Shown piece by piece: positions 11,335 to 21,197 of a stretch of DNA of 64,000 nt; position 1 is the stretch's first letter, and the number at the start of each line of letters is the position of its first letter. Both the position numbers and the translations under genes were made by a program. The notes beneath the pieces were generated by a model, which worked only from the letters and a program-made list of their open reading frames with translations, had not been told where the DNA came from and ran no database searches. Source of the stretch: Malania oleifera. Taxonomy: Eukaryota; Streptophyta; Magnoliopsida; Santalales; Ximeniaceae. The stretch spans positions 19,806,095-19,870,094 of the forward strand of contig NC_080422.1 in NCBI RefSeq assembly GCF_029873635.1. Direction: 5' to 3'.

Positions 11335-12175
11335 CAAGGCCGGCTCTTCCTTTAGGCAACTGAGGTGCTCGCCTAGGGCCCCAAAAATTTTGGAGCCCCT
11401 AATTTCTTTTAATATAATAATATATTTTTGAGGCCCCAAATGTTTTTTTAATTAAATAATGTTAACATTATTTATTATACTCTCTTCCCATACATTGACT
11501 TCTCAACTAACAAATAAATGAAATTGTATTTTAAAATGTAAATTAATACAATTTAATTCTTTTTTTTTTCAAGTCTCATTGACTTCCCAACTAACAACTT
11601 TATTATATTTCTAACTATCTATTACTCTCATCTCCCTCTTAGCCTCTTTAAAAAAATATTTCCATCTCTCACACTTTCTCATTCTCATCTCTCGGTCTCT
11701 CTATGATTTTTACTTCGGCTCTTGTGTTCATCATTTTTGGCCCTCCGATTCTCTGTAATTTTCATCAACCCTAATTTTGATTTCAATGTTTGTGTATTAT
11801 TTTTCTATTATTTTCACTATAATTTTTTTTTTTCTATTTTTTCTTAAATTTTAGAAGCTTTGAGGTTAGAGCGTTGTATCTGGTAATAATCCGATATCGC
11901 TAAAGTCTCGTTCGCCGATCGATTTGCAATAATAATAATAATCAGGTTATATTGTTTCAATCTATTATTTCTATAGATTTATTAAATTTATTTTTATTTG
12001 TTTACATAATTTGTCAATTTATAGTTAGAGTTAATTTTGAAATTTAATTATGTCAACGAGAAAATATGAATCTAGATATGAAAACGAAGAAAGAAAGAAA
12101 AAATTATTAAACAATATATTAAGGGTCCCTGATTAAATCTCGCCTAGGGCCCCATATTGTGAAGAGCCGACCTTG
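11335..12175 (+). mobile_element. hAT-1: deleted hAT transposon (TTF/Tip100-like ends)
   Basis: 841 bp with terminal inverted repeats CAAGGCCGGCTCTTC at the left and GAAGAGCCGACCTTG at the right (one mismatch in 15), flanked by a perfect 8-bp duplication cacatgtg (11327-11334 and 12176-12183), the hAT hallmark. The subterminal sequence has GCCTAGGGCCCC on the left and again on the right in inverted register, familiar from TTF-zinc-finger/Tip100-like hAT elements. Most of the transposase has been lost; only a short N-terminal coding remnant is seen near the right end. Inserted inside the Athila-like solo LTR, so it is younger than that LTR. Confidence 0.93.
12050..12136 (+). pseudogene. N-terminal remnant of hAT-1 transposase
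   Basis: A 28-codon frame starting MSTRKYESRYENEERKKK stops at 12134-12136, close to the right terminal inverted repeat. The basic opening after the initiator (RKYESxYE...) is like the start of plant hAT transposases with a TTF-type zinc finger. The remainder of the protein (zinc finger, RNase-H-like core, dimerisation region) is absent, which fits an internal deletion joining the start of the gene to the right end. The tail residues before the stop are already terminal-repeat sequence. Family assignment is by resemblance only. Confidence 0.6.
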
Positions 12176-12610
12176 CACATGTGCACCGGCCCTTGCAACC
12201 TTTAAAACTTCAAATCAACCAATAATCGCCACATGAGCCTTCTTTGCATGACTCATGCTCTTGTTTCTCTCTAATCTTCATGGTCCCTTTATGAAATTAA
12301 TATCTTTCAAGTGTGTCATCCTCGTGTACTTCATGTTCATTACTTTAAAATGTTTGGCCTTCATCCTTTTATTCCTAAGCATTTCCTTGCAATAATTAAG
12401 CACGAATGTCATAAATTTACGGGCAAAAATAGGATAATTATTTCAATATCATCAATTGAGCTTAATGTTAAAATACTTGACATAGTTAGACATTTAAATA
12501 AAATTGTAATACTTAATTAACGCATTTTAACACCTAATTATACAACTTTGACGTGTAATCAATACCAAAATGCATTAGGCTATAAATAAATAAATATGTA
12601 TATATAGGCT

Positions 12611-12630
12611 CACACACACACACACACACA
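12611..12630. repeat. (CA)n microsatellite
   Basis: Ten CA units lie between the Athila-like solo LTR and hAT-2. Confidence 0.9.
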
Positions 12631-12656
12631 TTACTTTCTTGAGGAATTGAACTGAC

Positions 12657-13535
12657 TAGGGGTGGCAAAATGGGTTCACGGGGCCGGATTCAAGAGGGTC
12701 ATAAATGGGTCTAGGTTAAATGGGTTTGGGTTCGGGTTGACCCGTTTATTAATTGGTCACTACTATATAAACCCTAACCCGCCCATTTAATAAACGAGTC
12801 ATAAACAAATAACCCATTTATAAATATAATTTATTTATTTTAATTTTAAAAAAATATTTTATATAAACCTAATTGTTTATAAATAAAATAAAATTAAATA
12901 CAGTAGCCTTTGTTTATGCAGATTGAAATCAGAATGGAGCAATGTACGCCGAAAAAATTGGAGCAAGCTCAGAATCTTAGCCATCACGTGATCTCCTTCG
13001 TCGTTGATCATCTCTATAAATGCCATTGTTGTGTCGAAACGCAGCTGCGCCAGACCATCAGACCGTAGACGCCATTGTTTATTGCGTCGAAACACAGCTT
13101 CGCCATTGATCGTCCCCAAAGTCCAGACCATCATGCGTGCGCCCCATGCTGGATGGTGGACCTGCTGTTGCAGCGGTGCTACTAAGGTTGCCAACCGTGA
13201 GTCGTGGGGGAGACTGGAGATGGCCAGATGCCCAGATTGAGATGGAACTTGGAATATGTCAAGAACGCATTGAGGTGTACTGCGGATCTGCTGGTGCTGC
13301 TTGATAGAATTAGGTTTCAATTTCATTTGATTTCAGCTTCACACACAGTACACAAAATATAAACTATATATAGGCAATTGGGTGACCCGACCTGAACCCG
13401 CCTAACCCGTTTAACAAACGTGTTGGGTTCGAGTTTACTCGTTTATAAACAAGTCAGTTTGCATTAACCCAAACCCAGTTTAAACGGGCGAGTCACAAGT
13501 CACCCATTGGGTGTCGACCCATTTTGTCACCACTA
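12657..13535. mobile_element. hAT-2: non-autonomous hAT element
   Basis: 879 bp. Terminal inverted repeats are TAGGGGTGGCAAAATGGGT (left) and ACCCATTTTGTCACCACTA (right), with two mismatches in 19. It is flanked by gaactgac (12649-12656) and gaactgat (13536-13543), an 8-bp duplication with one mismatch. TAGGGGTGGCAAA is a familiar plant hAT end. Both subterminal regions (about 12680-12830 and 13380-13510) carry many copies of ACCCG, AACCCGTTTA-like and complementary motifs, as expected for clustered transposase-binding sites. The centre (about 12900-13310) is GC-richer and has no transposase. Confidence 0.92.
12877..13326 (-). CDS. Unrecognised open frame in the cargo of hAT-2
   Basis: 149 codons antisense through the GC-richer core of hAT-2. 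I do not recognise a domain; there is no signal peptide or membrane segment. The core contains an imperfect internal duplication (CGTCGAAACGCAGCTGCGCC near 13034 and CGTCGAAACACAGCTTCGCC near 13086). A contrast in base composition between TE ends and core can reflect a captured host fragment, but chance is equally possible. Listed as hypothetical with low confidence. Confidence 0.2.
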   Translation of the reverse strand: MKLKPNSIKQHQQIRSTPQCVLDIFQVPSQSGHLAISSLPHDSRLATLVAPLQQQVHHPAWGARMMVWTLGTINGEAVFRRNKQWRLRSDGLAQLRFDTTMAFIEMINDEGDHVMAKILSLLQFFRRTLLHSDFNLHKQRLLYLILFYL

Positions 13536-13543
13536 GAACTGAT

Positions 13544-14604
13544 CAATCTAGCTAACTTATATTTAGCAAATTTTTGAGCATACCCAAAAATATTTAATTT
13601 TAGAATTTTGTGGTGTGTATATGTATGACCTTTTTTTTTAATCTCGTTCATTATATCCTTATTGTTGCGTTTAAAATTTGATTTTGAACAAGGGCACTTA
13701 AATAGGGTTGCATTAGATTAGAATGGGTACAGAAAGAAAGGTAGGCGTATGAGGTAATAGTGGGGAGTGGAAACTGATATACAGACAAGGAGGGAGAGCA
13801 GTACATACATCAAAGGAGGGCTCAAATAAAATTTACATGCAATGGCCAACACAAAATAAATAAATAAATAAATAAACAGACAAACAAATTAATTAATTAA
13901 AACAGAAGCACTTTTACACGAAACAACCACCATTCATTATAATTTATTTTCTTTTCCACACGTTTTTCCATGCTAGCTTCCTCTCATCTCCTTCTAAACA
14001 AAAAATAACCAGCTTTCACTATAGTACTTACAAGCTTTGACATTAAATCATTTCAGAAAACTTGAATCAAGGAACAATCAACAAGAAATAAGGCTTTAGA
14101 TCATGGTAGAGAAAGAGACAAATGTGCACATGTGAGAGAGGTGGCGATGTTTGGTGAGTCGACAAGGGAGGTGATGACGTGGGACGAGGCATGGTGAAGC
14201 GTGGTGATGGCTGGAGAGGAATACTCAGGCTAGGGTTATTTCTGTGTTTGGTTTTGGGAGGAGGAAAGGGAAATAAAAAGGGCTAGTTTACTTTTTACAA
14301 GTTTCTAGTTTTAGTAACATTAGAGAACTAACATTACCAAAACTTGATACGCTTTTAGCAACATCTAGGCTGACGTTACTCTTTAGATGTTACCAAAGGT
14401 CAAATTTTTAGTAGTACTGTTTTTGGTGAGTGTGAGAGGAGATCTTGATAAATTTAAGAGGACTAAAAATTAGCTAAGAATCTTCAAGAAAAATATAATT
14501 GTCAAGAAAACTAAGAACCTTCTAGAAAACCAAGATATCATATTCCCTCTAATCTACACTCTTCTCCCCTTCTGTTGAACGTCTACTCCTCCTCTACCCA
14601 TATT
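13544..14604. other. Spacer with possible CACTA-like terminal debris
   Basis: No gene. At 13855-13900 there are (AAAT)n- and (AATT)n-like simple repeats. At 14290-14420 short motifs recur in both orientations (aacatcta/tagatgtt, taacatta, gttac) and the block ends gtcaaatttttagtagt, reminiscent of the subterminal repeats and ACTACTAAAAA end of plant CACTA elements. No matching opposite end or 3-bp TSD was established. Confidence 0.4.
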
Positions 14605-14609
14605 CTCAT

Positions 14610-15001
14610 TGATGGGTGGAGGGGAGTCACTCAATTACTGGTTGTGATTGAACTCAGTGAGAAATTGTATACAAACACTCAATTATTTCAATAATAATCT
14701 AAACATTACAAACAACTATCAATGCATAGATTTTCTTCTCTCACTAGTTATTCTCCCTCTCTACACCACACCATATATTACACACACACATACATCGTAT
14801 ATATAGCAACTGATGGGATGGTAGGTGGAGTTTTAAAATCAACAAAGGTGGCTGGAGTTTTTGGAGGTGGCTGCCTACTCCGTCTCAACAATTCATCAAA
14901 ATAGGCTAGGGTTGGAGGTGGTTGCTGACTTCTCCTCTGTAGCCCAATAATTCAAGTTTAATATTCAACATGGTTGGTGGAGGCAAGTTTAATATTCAAC
15001 A
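14610..15001 (-). repeat. 3' LTR of Copia-B
   Basis: 392 bp; on the plus strand it starts TGATGGGTGGAGG and ends TTTAATATTCAACA. The last 48 bases contain a direct repeat of AAGTTTAATATTCAACA (14954-14970 and 14985-15001), which the other LTR shares in mutated form. Confidence 0.95.
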
Positions 15002-15015
15002 TCCTCCCTTAAACT
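15002..15015 (-). other. Polypurine tract of Copia-B
   Basis: The minus strand reads AGTTTAAGGGAGGA directly before the 3' LTR. Confidence 0.88.
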
Positions 15016-15597
15016 TAACTCTCCTAACTTTACCATTCCGAGTATTGTCTTCCATCTTGCATAAATTTCATGTCTAAGTGGCTTCGCAAAAATATCTGTA
15101 ATCTGATCATACGTTCTGTAAGATATCAATTCCACTTCTTTCTTCTTGACAAGATCCCTAATAAAATGATACTGAGTATTAATATGTTTAATTCTTTCAT
15201 GGAAGATTGGATTCTTCGTAAGTGCAATCATTGATCAGTTGTCGATGTAGACTTCTGTGGGGTCATTTTGGACAAATCCCAGATACTTCAGTATATTCCC
15301 GATCCATATATCTTGACAAACAGCTGAACTAGAAGCAACATACTAAGCTTTACATGATGACAACATTATGATAGGTTGCTTCTTTGATGACCATGTAAAT
15401 GTTATATCTCCCATGAAAAATTTGAATCCATTCATGCTTTTTCTTTCATCAAGATCCCTCCCCCAATCGCTATCTAAATAACCAATAAGTTTGCAATTAT
15501 CTCTTGATGAATAGAACATACCATCAGTGATGGTACCCTTGACATAGCGGAGTATCCTCTTCGCTACATTCAAATGGGATTGGTCAGGAGCTTCCAT
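15016..15597 (-). pseudogene. Copia-B RNase H and pol C-terminus (pseudogene)
   Basis: Copia-type RNase H. The upstream part has RILRYVKGTITDGMFYSS, then SDWGRDLDERKS (first Asp) and FTWSSKKQP (15343-15597). The downstream part has KHINTQYHFIRDLV and ends near LREDVEY (14989-15231). The two pieces are separated by stops at about 15232-15342, including a changed codon in the IDN(R)S region at about 15235. The enzyme would remove the RNA strand during cDNA synthesis. The equivalent part of Copia-A lies at 7345-7913 and reads almost the same. Confidence 0.88.
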
Positions 15598-15599
15598 GT

Positions 15600-16799
15600 A
15601 CTTTCTGACAAGTCTAACTCTATAGAATATCTATGGTCTAGTGCACGTCAAATACCTTAAGCTTCAAACCAGACTCTTGAAATATGTGGGGTTAACATCT
15701 ATTTGCTTAATTTTTTTTTTATTTACTCCAATCCCATTTCAACTGGAGTTGTCACAGAATTGCAGTTATACATCCCAAACTTCTTTAGTATTTATTTTGC
15801 ATAGTTCCTCTGGGAGATGAGATGCACTTCTCACTTTGCACAATTTATGTGCTAAGGAAAGGAGCCATCTATCCAATATCTATCATTTTGAATTTTTTAA
15901 CCATGCTTTTATTAAAAATGGAAAACATCTTTGTATTGTTGGCGGTGAAGATTAGATCATCAACATATAGGCAGACAATCAACATGCTTCTATCTGTGTC
16001 AATCTTCATGTATAACGCATGCTCGTAGGGACATTTCTCAAATCGATTCTTTTGGAAATAATCATAAATCCTCATGTTCCATGCACGAGGTGCCTGCTTC
16101 AAGCCATAGAGTGCTTTCTTTAGCTTGTAAACTCTATCTTCTTTGCCCTTCTTCACATATCCAGGTGGCTAATCAATATAGATTTCTTCTTCTAGAAAAC
16201 TATTCAAAAATGCTGATTTTACATCTAACTAGTAAATTTTCCATCTATTTTGTATAGAAAGTGAAATTAGTAATTTGATAGTTTCAAGCCTAGAAACCAG
16301 GGAAAATATTTCTCCATAATCAATCCCTTTTTTTTTTTTTTTTTGTCTATAGCCCTTGGCGACAAGTCTTACTTTGTATCTTTGGACTTCTCCTTGAGTG
16401 TTCTTCTTGATCTTGTAGACCCTTTGCACACCAATAGTCTTGTGGTCGTTTGGGAGATTTGTCAACTCCTAAGTCTTGTTCTTCTCGATGGATTGAATAT
16501 CCATCCATCACTTTTCTCCATTTGCCTTCTTCGTTAGCCTCCCCAAAGCTAACTGGGTCTCTAGTCAACAATAGATAGCATAGAATAACATACTCTTCCA
16601 TAGGCTTTGTATTTTCATATAGATCGGCTAGGGTACGGGCTCCTCTAGGCCTAATCATGTATAAGATTTCACGCTCAATTGGTGATGGAGCTCCATTCCT
16701 CGGTGGTGAATGGAAATCGTTTGGAGGAGTCTGCAGTTTCGGAATTTTGTGACTTTATAGCCACTTCTTGTCCATGTGGGTTCTTCTACTTCACGCGTC
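15600..16799 (-). pseudogene. Copia-B reverse transcriptase (RVT_2, pseudogene)
   Basis: From the minus-strand 5' side: a linker (about 16658-16799); WRKVMD at about 16540; GVQRVYKIKKNTQGE (16410-16465); then KGIDYGEIF (about 16310). The signature KALYGLKQAPRAWN follows at about 16068-16110 and the catalytic motif CLYVDDLIF at about 15950-15985, with the YVDD box intact, unlike Copia-A. A run of 17 A residues on the minus strand (plus 16328-16344) encodes five extra-looking Lys codons and keeps the frame there. Other frameshifts and stops (for example around 16160-16228 and 15660-15868) inactivate it. Confidence 0.88.
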
Positions 16800-17192
16800 T
16801 GTAGACACCCTATTTTTGCCCTAACCAAATAGAACTCATCTTCCACACACTGATAATAATTTATTCCATCCTTACTGAAAAGTGATTCACCCCATTATTA
16901 TCAAATATTTTTTAGATGCCCTGTGGATAGAGATAATAATCACAGTAGCGTAATAGAAGCATGGGTGGGGTTAGAAATAGTAGTTTATATGAATAATTAA
17001 ATTTGTTATTTATGGTTTATCTTAGAATTTCTAGGAATGTATGTAAATTTGTTATTGGAGATATTCTTGTAATAAAAGGTTTTTAGTACTCTGGTATATA
17101 AATATTGAGGTCTTCCACTGTATAATTATTTGGTATCAGAGATTTATTTTTTATAACACTTCGAACCCTACTTTTGGGTTCGAGGCATTACA
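16800..17192. mobile_element. LTR-like piece replacing part of the Copia-B integrase gene
   Basis: 393 bp with TG...CA ends: TGTAGACACCCTATTTTTG at the left and GGGTTCGAGGCATTACA at the right. The left end equals the LTR start of the Ogre-like element (complement of 53175-53193), and the right end resembles the block at 42610-42627. There is no 5-bp duplication (flanks gcgtc and gtagg). Compared with Copia-A, about 440 bp of integrase sequence (equivalent to 5708-6150) is gone at this point, so the piece replaces rather than merely interrupts. Probably a product of LTR recombination or end-joining. Confidence 0.65.
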
Positions 17193-17520
17193 GTAGGCCA
17201 ATGTGAACTTGCTTTGAATCCCTTGTTGCCTATGGAATTCCTAGAAAGTTTCTTCCATGTACTCTCTTCTTTGGTTTGATCGGAGTGACTTGAAGTGATA
17301 GCCACTCTCATTCTCCACAAGATTTTTGAACTCATTAAATTTGTCGAACACTTCTGACTTCCTTTTTAGGAAGTAAACCCTAGTCTTCCCACTGTAATCG
17401 TCACTGAAGGTGAGGCAGTGTCAATTCTGCACATTTGAAAACGACTTCAATGGACCACACATGTTTATGTGCACTAGCTGGAGCGGCATGGTAGATCTCC
17501 AGTCAGCTTGCTTTCGAAAG
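17193..17520 (-). pseudogene. Copia-B integrase core, central part (pseudogene)
   Basis: On the minus strand the frame resumes after the solo LTR with KQADWRSTMPLQLVHINMCGPL (17421-17525). The first catalytic Asp of the rve core is replaced by Asn (VHINMC, whereas Copia-A has VHIDVC). The segment continues to the wording near LEFHRQQGIQ at about 17205-17260, where the 393-bp replacement begins. The remaining C-terminal part of the integrase is missing. Several stops are present. Confidence 0.8.
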
Positions 17521-18955
17521 TGTTGTAGGAGGGGATGGGGTGACCTAGTCCTACCAATTTCAACCCTCACAAGCAAGCATACACACTCAAGACATTTCAA
17601 ATTAAGAATTCGGTTCAACCCTCACAAGCAAACATACACACTCAGGACACTTCAAATTAAGAATTCGGTTAATCATCATAAACACATTATATTAGAGGAA
17701 ATTGCACATGTTCCGGGATTTTTAAAAGGTCTATGATGCTATCCAGAAATAAGTTCCTGTTGATTCTTTAAAAAAGATATTAAGTTAAATGCGGAAAGAT
17801 GCAATTTCAATGTTTCAAGAATTAATTCTAAGCTTAGTACAACAATATTCCACAATTGATTTCAAGCTAGCAAGCTGAAATATTGAAGTATATGGATGCA
17901 AAGGCTTAACAAATATGAAATTTAAGATTTCTAGAAAAGGCATCAATATAAAATGAGGGTTCAAATAAGTGCTAAATTAACCAATAATACAATGGATGAT
18001 TTGGCGATATTCTACACAAGTTAGTTCACGCCTTAAGTTCTTCATACAAGCTTTGAAATACTAACAAATGCAGCAATGCAATGGAGTGATGGTGGTTGTG
18101 TGGGGATAGGAAGGTGCTGGTTGCGTGGGTGTATTTGGGTGGAGGTCGTGAGAGTGGGATAGGGATGGAGTCACTGGATAGAATAGTGGTCTCTCACCAC
18201 TTGATCTCTGAGGAGAATGGCGTAGCCTCTCACTACACAATCATAAGGATCGGAGAAAGCTTAACAAGCTTCACAAAGGAAATACCCTTTAATTCAATAT
18301 CAATACTTTTTCTCTCTACTTATAGTTCTTACAATGAAGGGGTATATATAGCTAGCATGGGGGGACAAGGACATTAAATAACTAACAATTCCCATACAAG
18401 TATGGGAGACACAAATAATAAAGACACCAACTTACAAGACATAATATATACTCACACAATTTACAACACTCCAACTTACAAGACATTAAATAGCTCACAA
18501 CTTACTAAACACATTAATTAGCTCAACTTACTAGACCTATTAAATACTTAGCACACTTGCAAGCTAAGTTGACTCAATAATGATTACAACTTAAAATCTT
18601 CAATTAAGTCAAAGGGGAGGCCCAGCCATGTGGGGCCCAATATGGAACTGTAAGGGGCCTACAAGACCGTGTGGAGCCCACATAGGGTCTTTTATGTTGG
18701 ACTTGTTTTGGCATCTCTACTGGGGTCTTTCTCACACCGGAACATCTTCTAGATACTCCATAAGTTCCTGTGAAGCAACGAACGAAAGGGGCATCCGGAG
18801 GTCTTCCATGTGTTAGCATGCCAATGATAGAAGCGTGGACATCCGGAGGTCGTCCATGCATCGTAACATTTGCAAAAGAAATGTGGACATTTGGAGGCCA
18901 TCCACATGTCATAATATATGAAAATGACATGGGCAACATATACCGATCCCCATCA
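17521..18955. mobile_element. Solo LTR nested in the Copia-B integrase gene
   Basis: 1435 bp. The plus strand begins TGTTGTAGGAGGGG and ends GATCCCCATCA; the flanks are gaaag (17516-17520) and caaag (18956-18960), a 4-of-5 duplication. Removing it joins the pre-integrase segment (CESCVLSKQHRNNF) to the integrase core in the order seen in Copia-A. It has no internal domains. A (TA)-rich box at about 18342-18355 (tatatatagc) may be the core promoter. It contains a 55-bp tandem duplication at 17560-17669. Superfamily is undetermined. Open frames within it (for example 18604-18939) are not genes. Confidence 0.8.
17560..17669. repeat. 55-bp tandem duplication in the solo LTR
   Basis: Two adjacent units (17560-17614 and 17615-17669) start TCAACCCTCACAAGCAA and differ at only three positions by eye. 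Confidence 0.92.
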
Positions 18956-19470
18956 CAAAGTTATTTCTGTGTTGCTTGCTCAGAACACAACTTTCACATA
19001 TCTCATTCAAATCTTGGATGTTGGGTAAATGGTTCACCATCTTCTTAGTTCCCAATTGCTTCAAGCTTTCAAAGTTGAGGTGTCCAAACCTCAGATGCCA
19101 CAACCAATCTTTGTTGTTGATTATGGCGCTGAGACATCTTGGCATGTGGTGATAGATGGCGAGAGAAATTATCTTATTCTTTGCCATAGTGACTCGAGTG
19201 ACGAGCTTACCTTGAGCGTCTGATATCACCATCTACTTATTTTTAAGGCTAATTTGGTAGCTTTTCTTCACAAGCTGTCCGAGACTCAAGATGTTGGTCT
19301 TCATGTCTGGCACATAATAGACGTTGGAGATGAAAGCGTGACCTCCAACCTTCCAGTTGATCAAAACATCTCCTCTCCCTCGAACTGGACTTTAAAGAAA
19401 TCTCCAAAAGAGATCTCCCCCTGAACTTTCTCACCAAGTTCAATGAATAGGCTATTTTTGCCAATCATAT
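18956..19470 (-). pseudogene. Copia-B protease and pre-integrase segment (pseudogene)
   Basis: The 107-codon frame at 18909-19232 contains the gag-pre-integrase domain: LVTRVTMAKNKI, then WLWHLRFGHLNFESLKQL with the HxxxH-like zinc-binding wording, then CESCVLSKQHRNNF. After that it runs into the nested solo LTR, so its last 16 or so residues are not native. The part at 19249-19464 corresponds to the protease region in a shifted frame. This would belong to the gag-pol polyprotein. Confidence 0.85.
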
Positions 19471-20503
19471 GGTTGATGGCTCTAGAGTCGAGGTACCAAA
19501 CACTTTGGTCCTGGGTCCAGCTGTGTGCCACTAGTATCAACGACTCTCTAGCTACATCTTTAGTTTTGACAAGGTTAGCCTCCTCTCTAATGTTTTCTTG
19601 TTGTCACCCCCAACACTCATTGCTATAGTGGCCAAACTTATGGCAGTTATAATACTCAATGTTTCTTTTATCAATGTTCTGACGGTTATTATAACCGCCA
19701 CCTCTTCTTCCATGTCCTCTTCCTCGTGGGACACTGTTCTGTTGTCCAAGTCCTTCCTATCTACCTTTGCCTCCTCATCTGGATTTTGTATTTCTAGATC
19801 CTCGACCTTGCGCTTGTCCTCAATGCGACACCCCTTTTGCTTGCGTCTCTCATCAGTCAAAGATATATTTGATTGTAGGATTTGTTCCAGTGACTTACCG
19901 TCACTTCCTCTATTCACCTTCTACTCGTGAGGTTGCAATGATCCTATGAGCTCTTCTATGAACATGATCTCCAGATCTTTCATTTCTTCCAGTGTGACGA
20001 CTATGTAGTCAAATTTTGGATCCAAAGATCACAGAATTTTCTCACATATTCTCATGTTTGTGAGATTCTCTCCATTTCTCCTCACATATCCATTACTTGG
20101 AAATGGATTCAAATGACTTCATTTGCAAGGATTTGATTTCTCATCATAGAGTTTGGAGGCGAATCCTCTTCACTTTGTCAACTCCTTTGTATATCTGGTG
20201 GACAGTATTCCAGACTTCTTGGGACATCTTAGCGGAGGTGATGATTTCAAAAGTGGCCTCATCAAGGCCCTGCTAGATTATAGACTTAACTTTGTAATCC
20301 CTTTTCCGATCAAAGCGGAGGGTCATTCGTTGAGCATCAGATGTAGATGCTTTGGCTTCTTTTGATGGGGCTTCTTTGTACCGTTCTTCCATGATGTCCA
20401 TGACATCCTGAGCACCTAATAGGGCTCTCATTTGAATGCACCAGCTGTCGTAGTTGTGCTTTGTCAACTTTAGAATGACTGCTTGTGTAGTACCGTTCCC
20501 CAT
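19471..20503 (-). pseudogene. gag: Copia-B gag (pseudogene)
   Basis: The ATG at 20503 opens MGNGTTQAVILKLTKHNYDSWCIQMRAL, the normal copia gag start with the Trp that Copia-A has lost. This frame stops at 20273 (KSII). Sequence to about 19930 matches the UBN2-type middle of Copia-A gag with further breaks. The frame at 19552-19917 carries the charged linker (SLEQILQSNISL) and reaches a degraded zinc-knuckle region read in a different frame. Gag would build the particle and bind RNA. Confidence 0.88.
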
Positions 20504-21184
20504 CGAGTTTGATATATATCAAAACTGAATGTTAGGGATGAATTTTGGTGAATTTGATGCCAACAGTGTGTTCGGAAGGTCAAAAACCTTTAGGAACCAA
20601 TTTTAAGAAGCAAAGAACCAGTCTAAATAACACTGAACTGGCTAAAAAATGTTTTGGACCAATTTTTTTTAATAGCAAATTAACGGCATCAGTAAGCGTC
20701 GTTAGACACATGATGGCTTTTGGAGAGGAGACATGTGAGTGACGATCCACAGATTTGGGTGCGAGTTGGTCTCCAGGTCAGGTCGTTCTTGCGGATTTGG
20801 TTGCGGATTGCTGATTCGGGTCACAAATCGGGTTACGAGTCGCTGGGTTAAGTCGCAATTTGAGTTTCGAGGTTCTGGGTTAGGTCACGTCAGTTAGGTG
20901 AAGAAGAAGAGTCTAGGCACAGTAGGGGCTTGACGTCTCTAGTCAACACTCGTGCTGGCGCTTGCAACGCGTCTCTATGACGCTGATTCAGCTGGTGGCG
21001 CGTGTGGGCGCATGGGAGGGCCTCCAAACTTTGTTTGGGACGCAATTTCACCTATGGACTCATCTCGACACATTCTATGGAATGGTATGCTCAAAAATTG
21101 ATTTCAAGTTGTTTTAAATTTAGGAAAAAAAATTCAAATTCCCCTCTATTCATCTCTATTTGGCGAATTTCGGCAAGCCTGGGT
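20504..21184 (-). other. Leader (5' UTR) of Copia-B
   Basis: Untranslated region between the primer site and gag. The middle (about 20750-21010) is GC-richer, as in the Copia-A leader. No gene seen. Confidence 0.7.
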
Positions 21185-21196
21185 GCTCTGATACCA
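21185..21196 (-). other. Primer-binding site of Copia-B (tRNA-Met type)
   Basis: The minus strand reads TGGTATCAGAGC, a perfect 12-base copia consensus, one base away from the 5' LTR (21198). Confidence 0.95.
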
Positions 21197-21197
21197 C

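Larger units (their letters stand above)
9913..12561 (-). mobile_element. Athila-like gypsy solo LTR, carrying hAT-1
   Basis: On the minus strand it starts TGATTACACGTCAAAGTTG (plus end at 12561) and ends GAGTCAAGTCA (plus start at 9913). It is flanked by a perfect 5-bp duplication atacc (9908-9912 and 12562-12566). The start matches the LTR at 46060 (TGATTACGCGTCAAAGTTG...). The inner end holds the conserved block around ctccaagtataagagt and tccacaggggacgg (9951-10010), related to the blocks at 59495-59560 and 47625-47660. Without hAT-1 and one copy of its TSD the LTR is about 1.8 kb. The large open frames inside it (for example 10721-11137) are LTR sequence. Lineage assignment is by homology to the element at 46060, whose gag looks Athila-like. 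Confidence 0.85.

Noticed and set aside
12652..12657. tgact at 12653 pairing with tgact at 9913 as TSD of the Athila-like LTR
   Set aside because: The atacc duplication (9908-9912 and 12562-12566) gives proper TG...CA ends and matches the LTR start at 46060.
14012..14424. A complete CACTA element (cactatagtactt at 14016 to tagtagtactg at 14424)
   Set aside because: The ends do not form a clean inverted repeat beginning CACTA and no 3-bp duplication fits; only debris-like motifs are supported.
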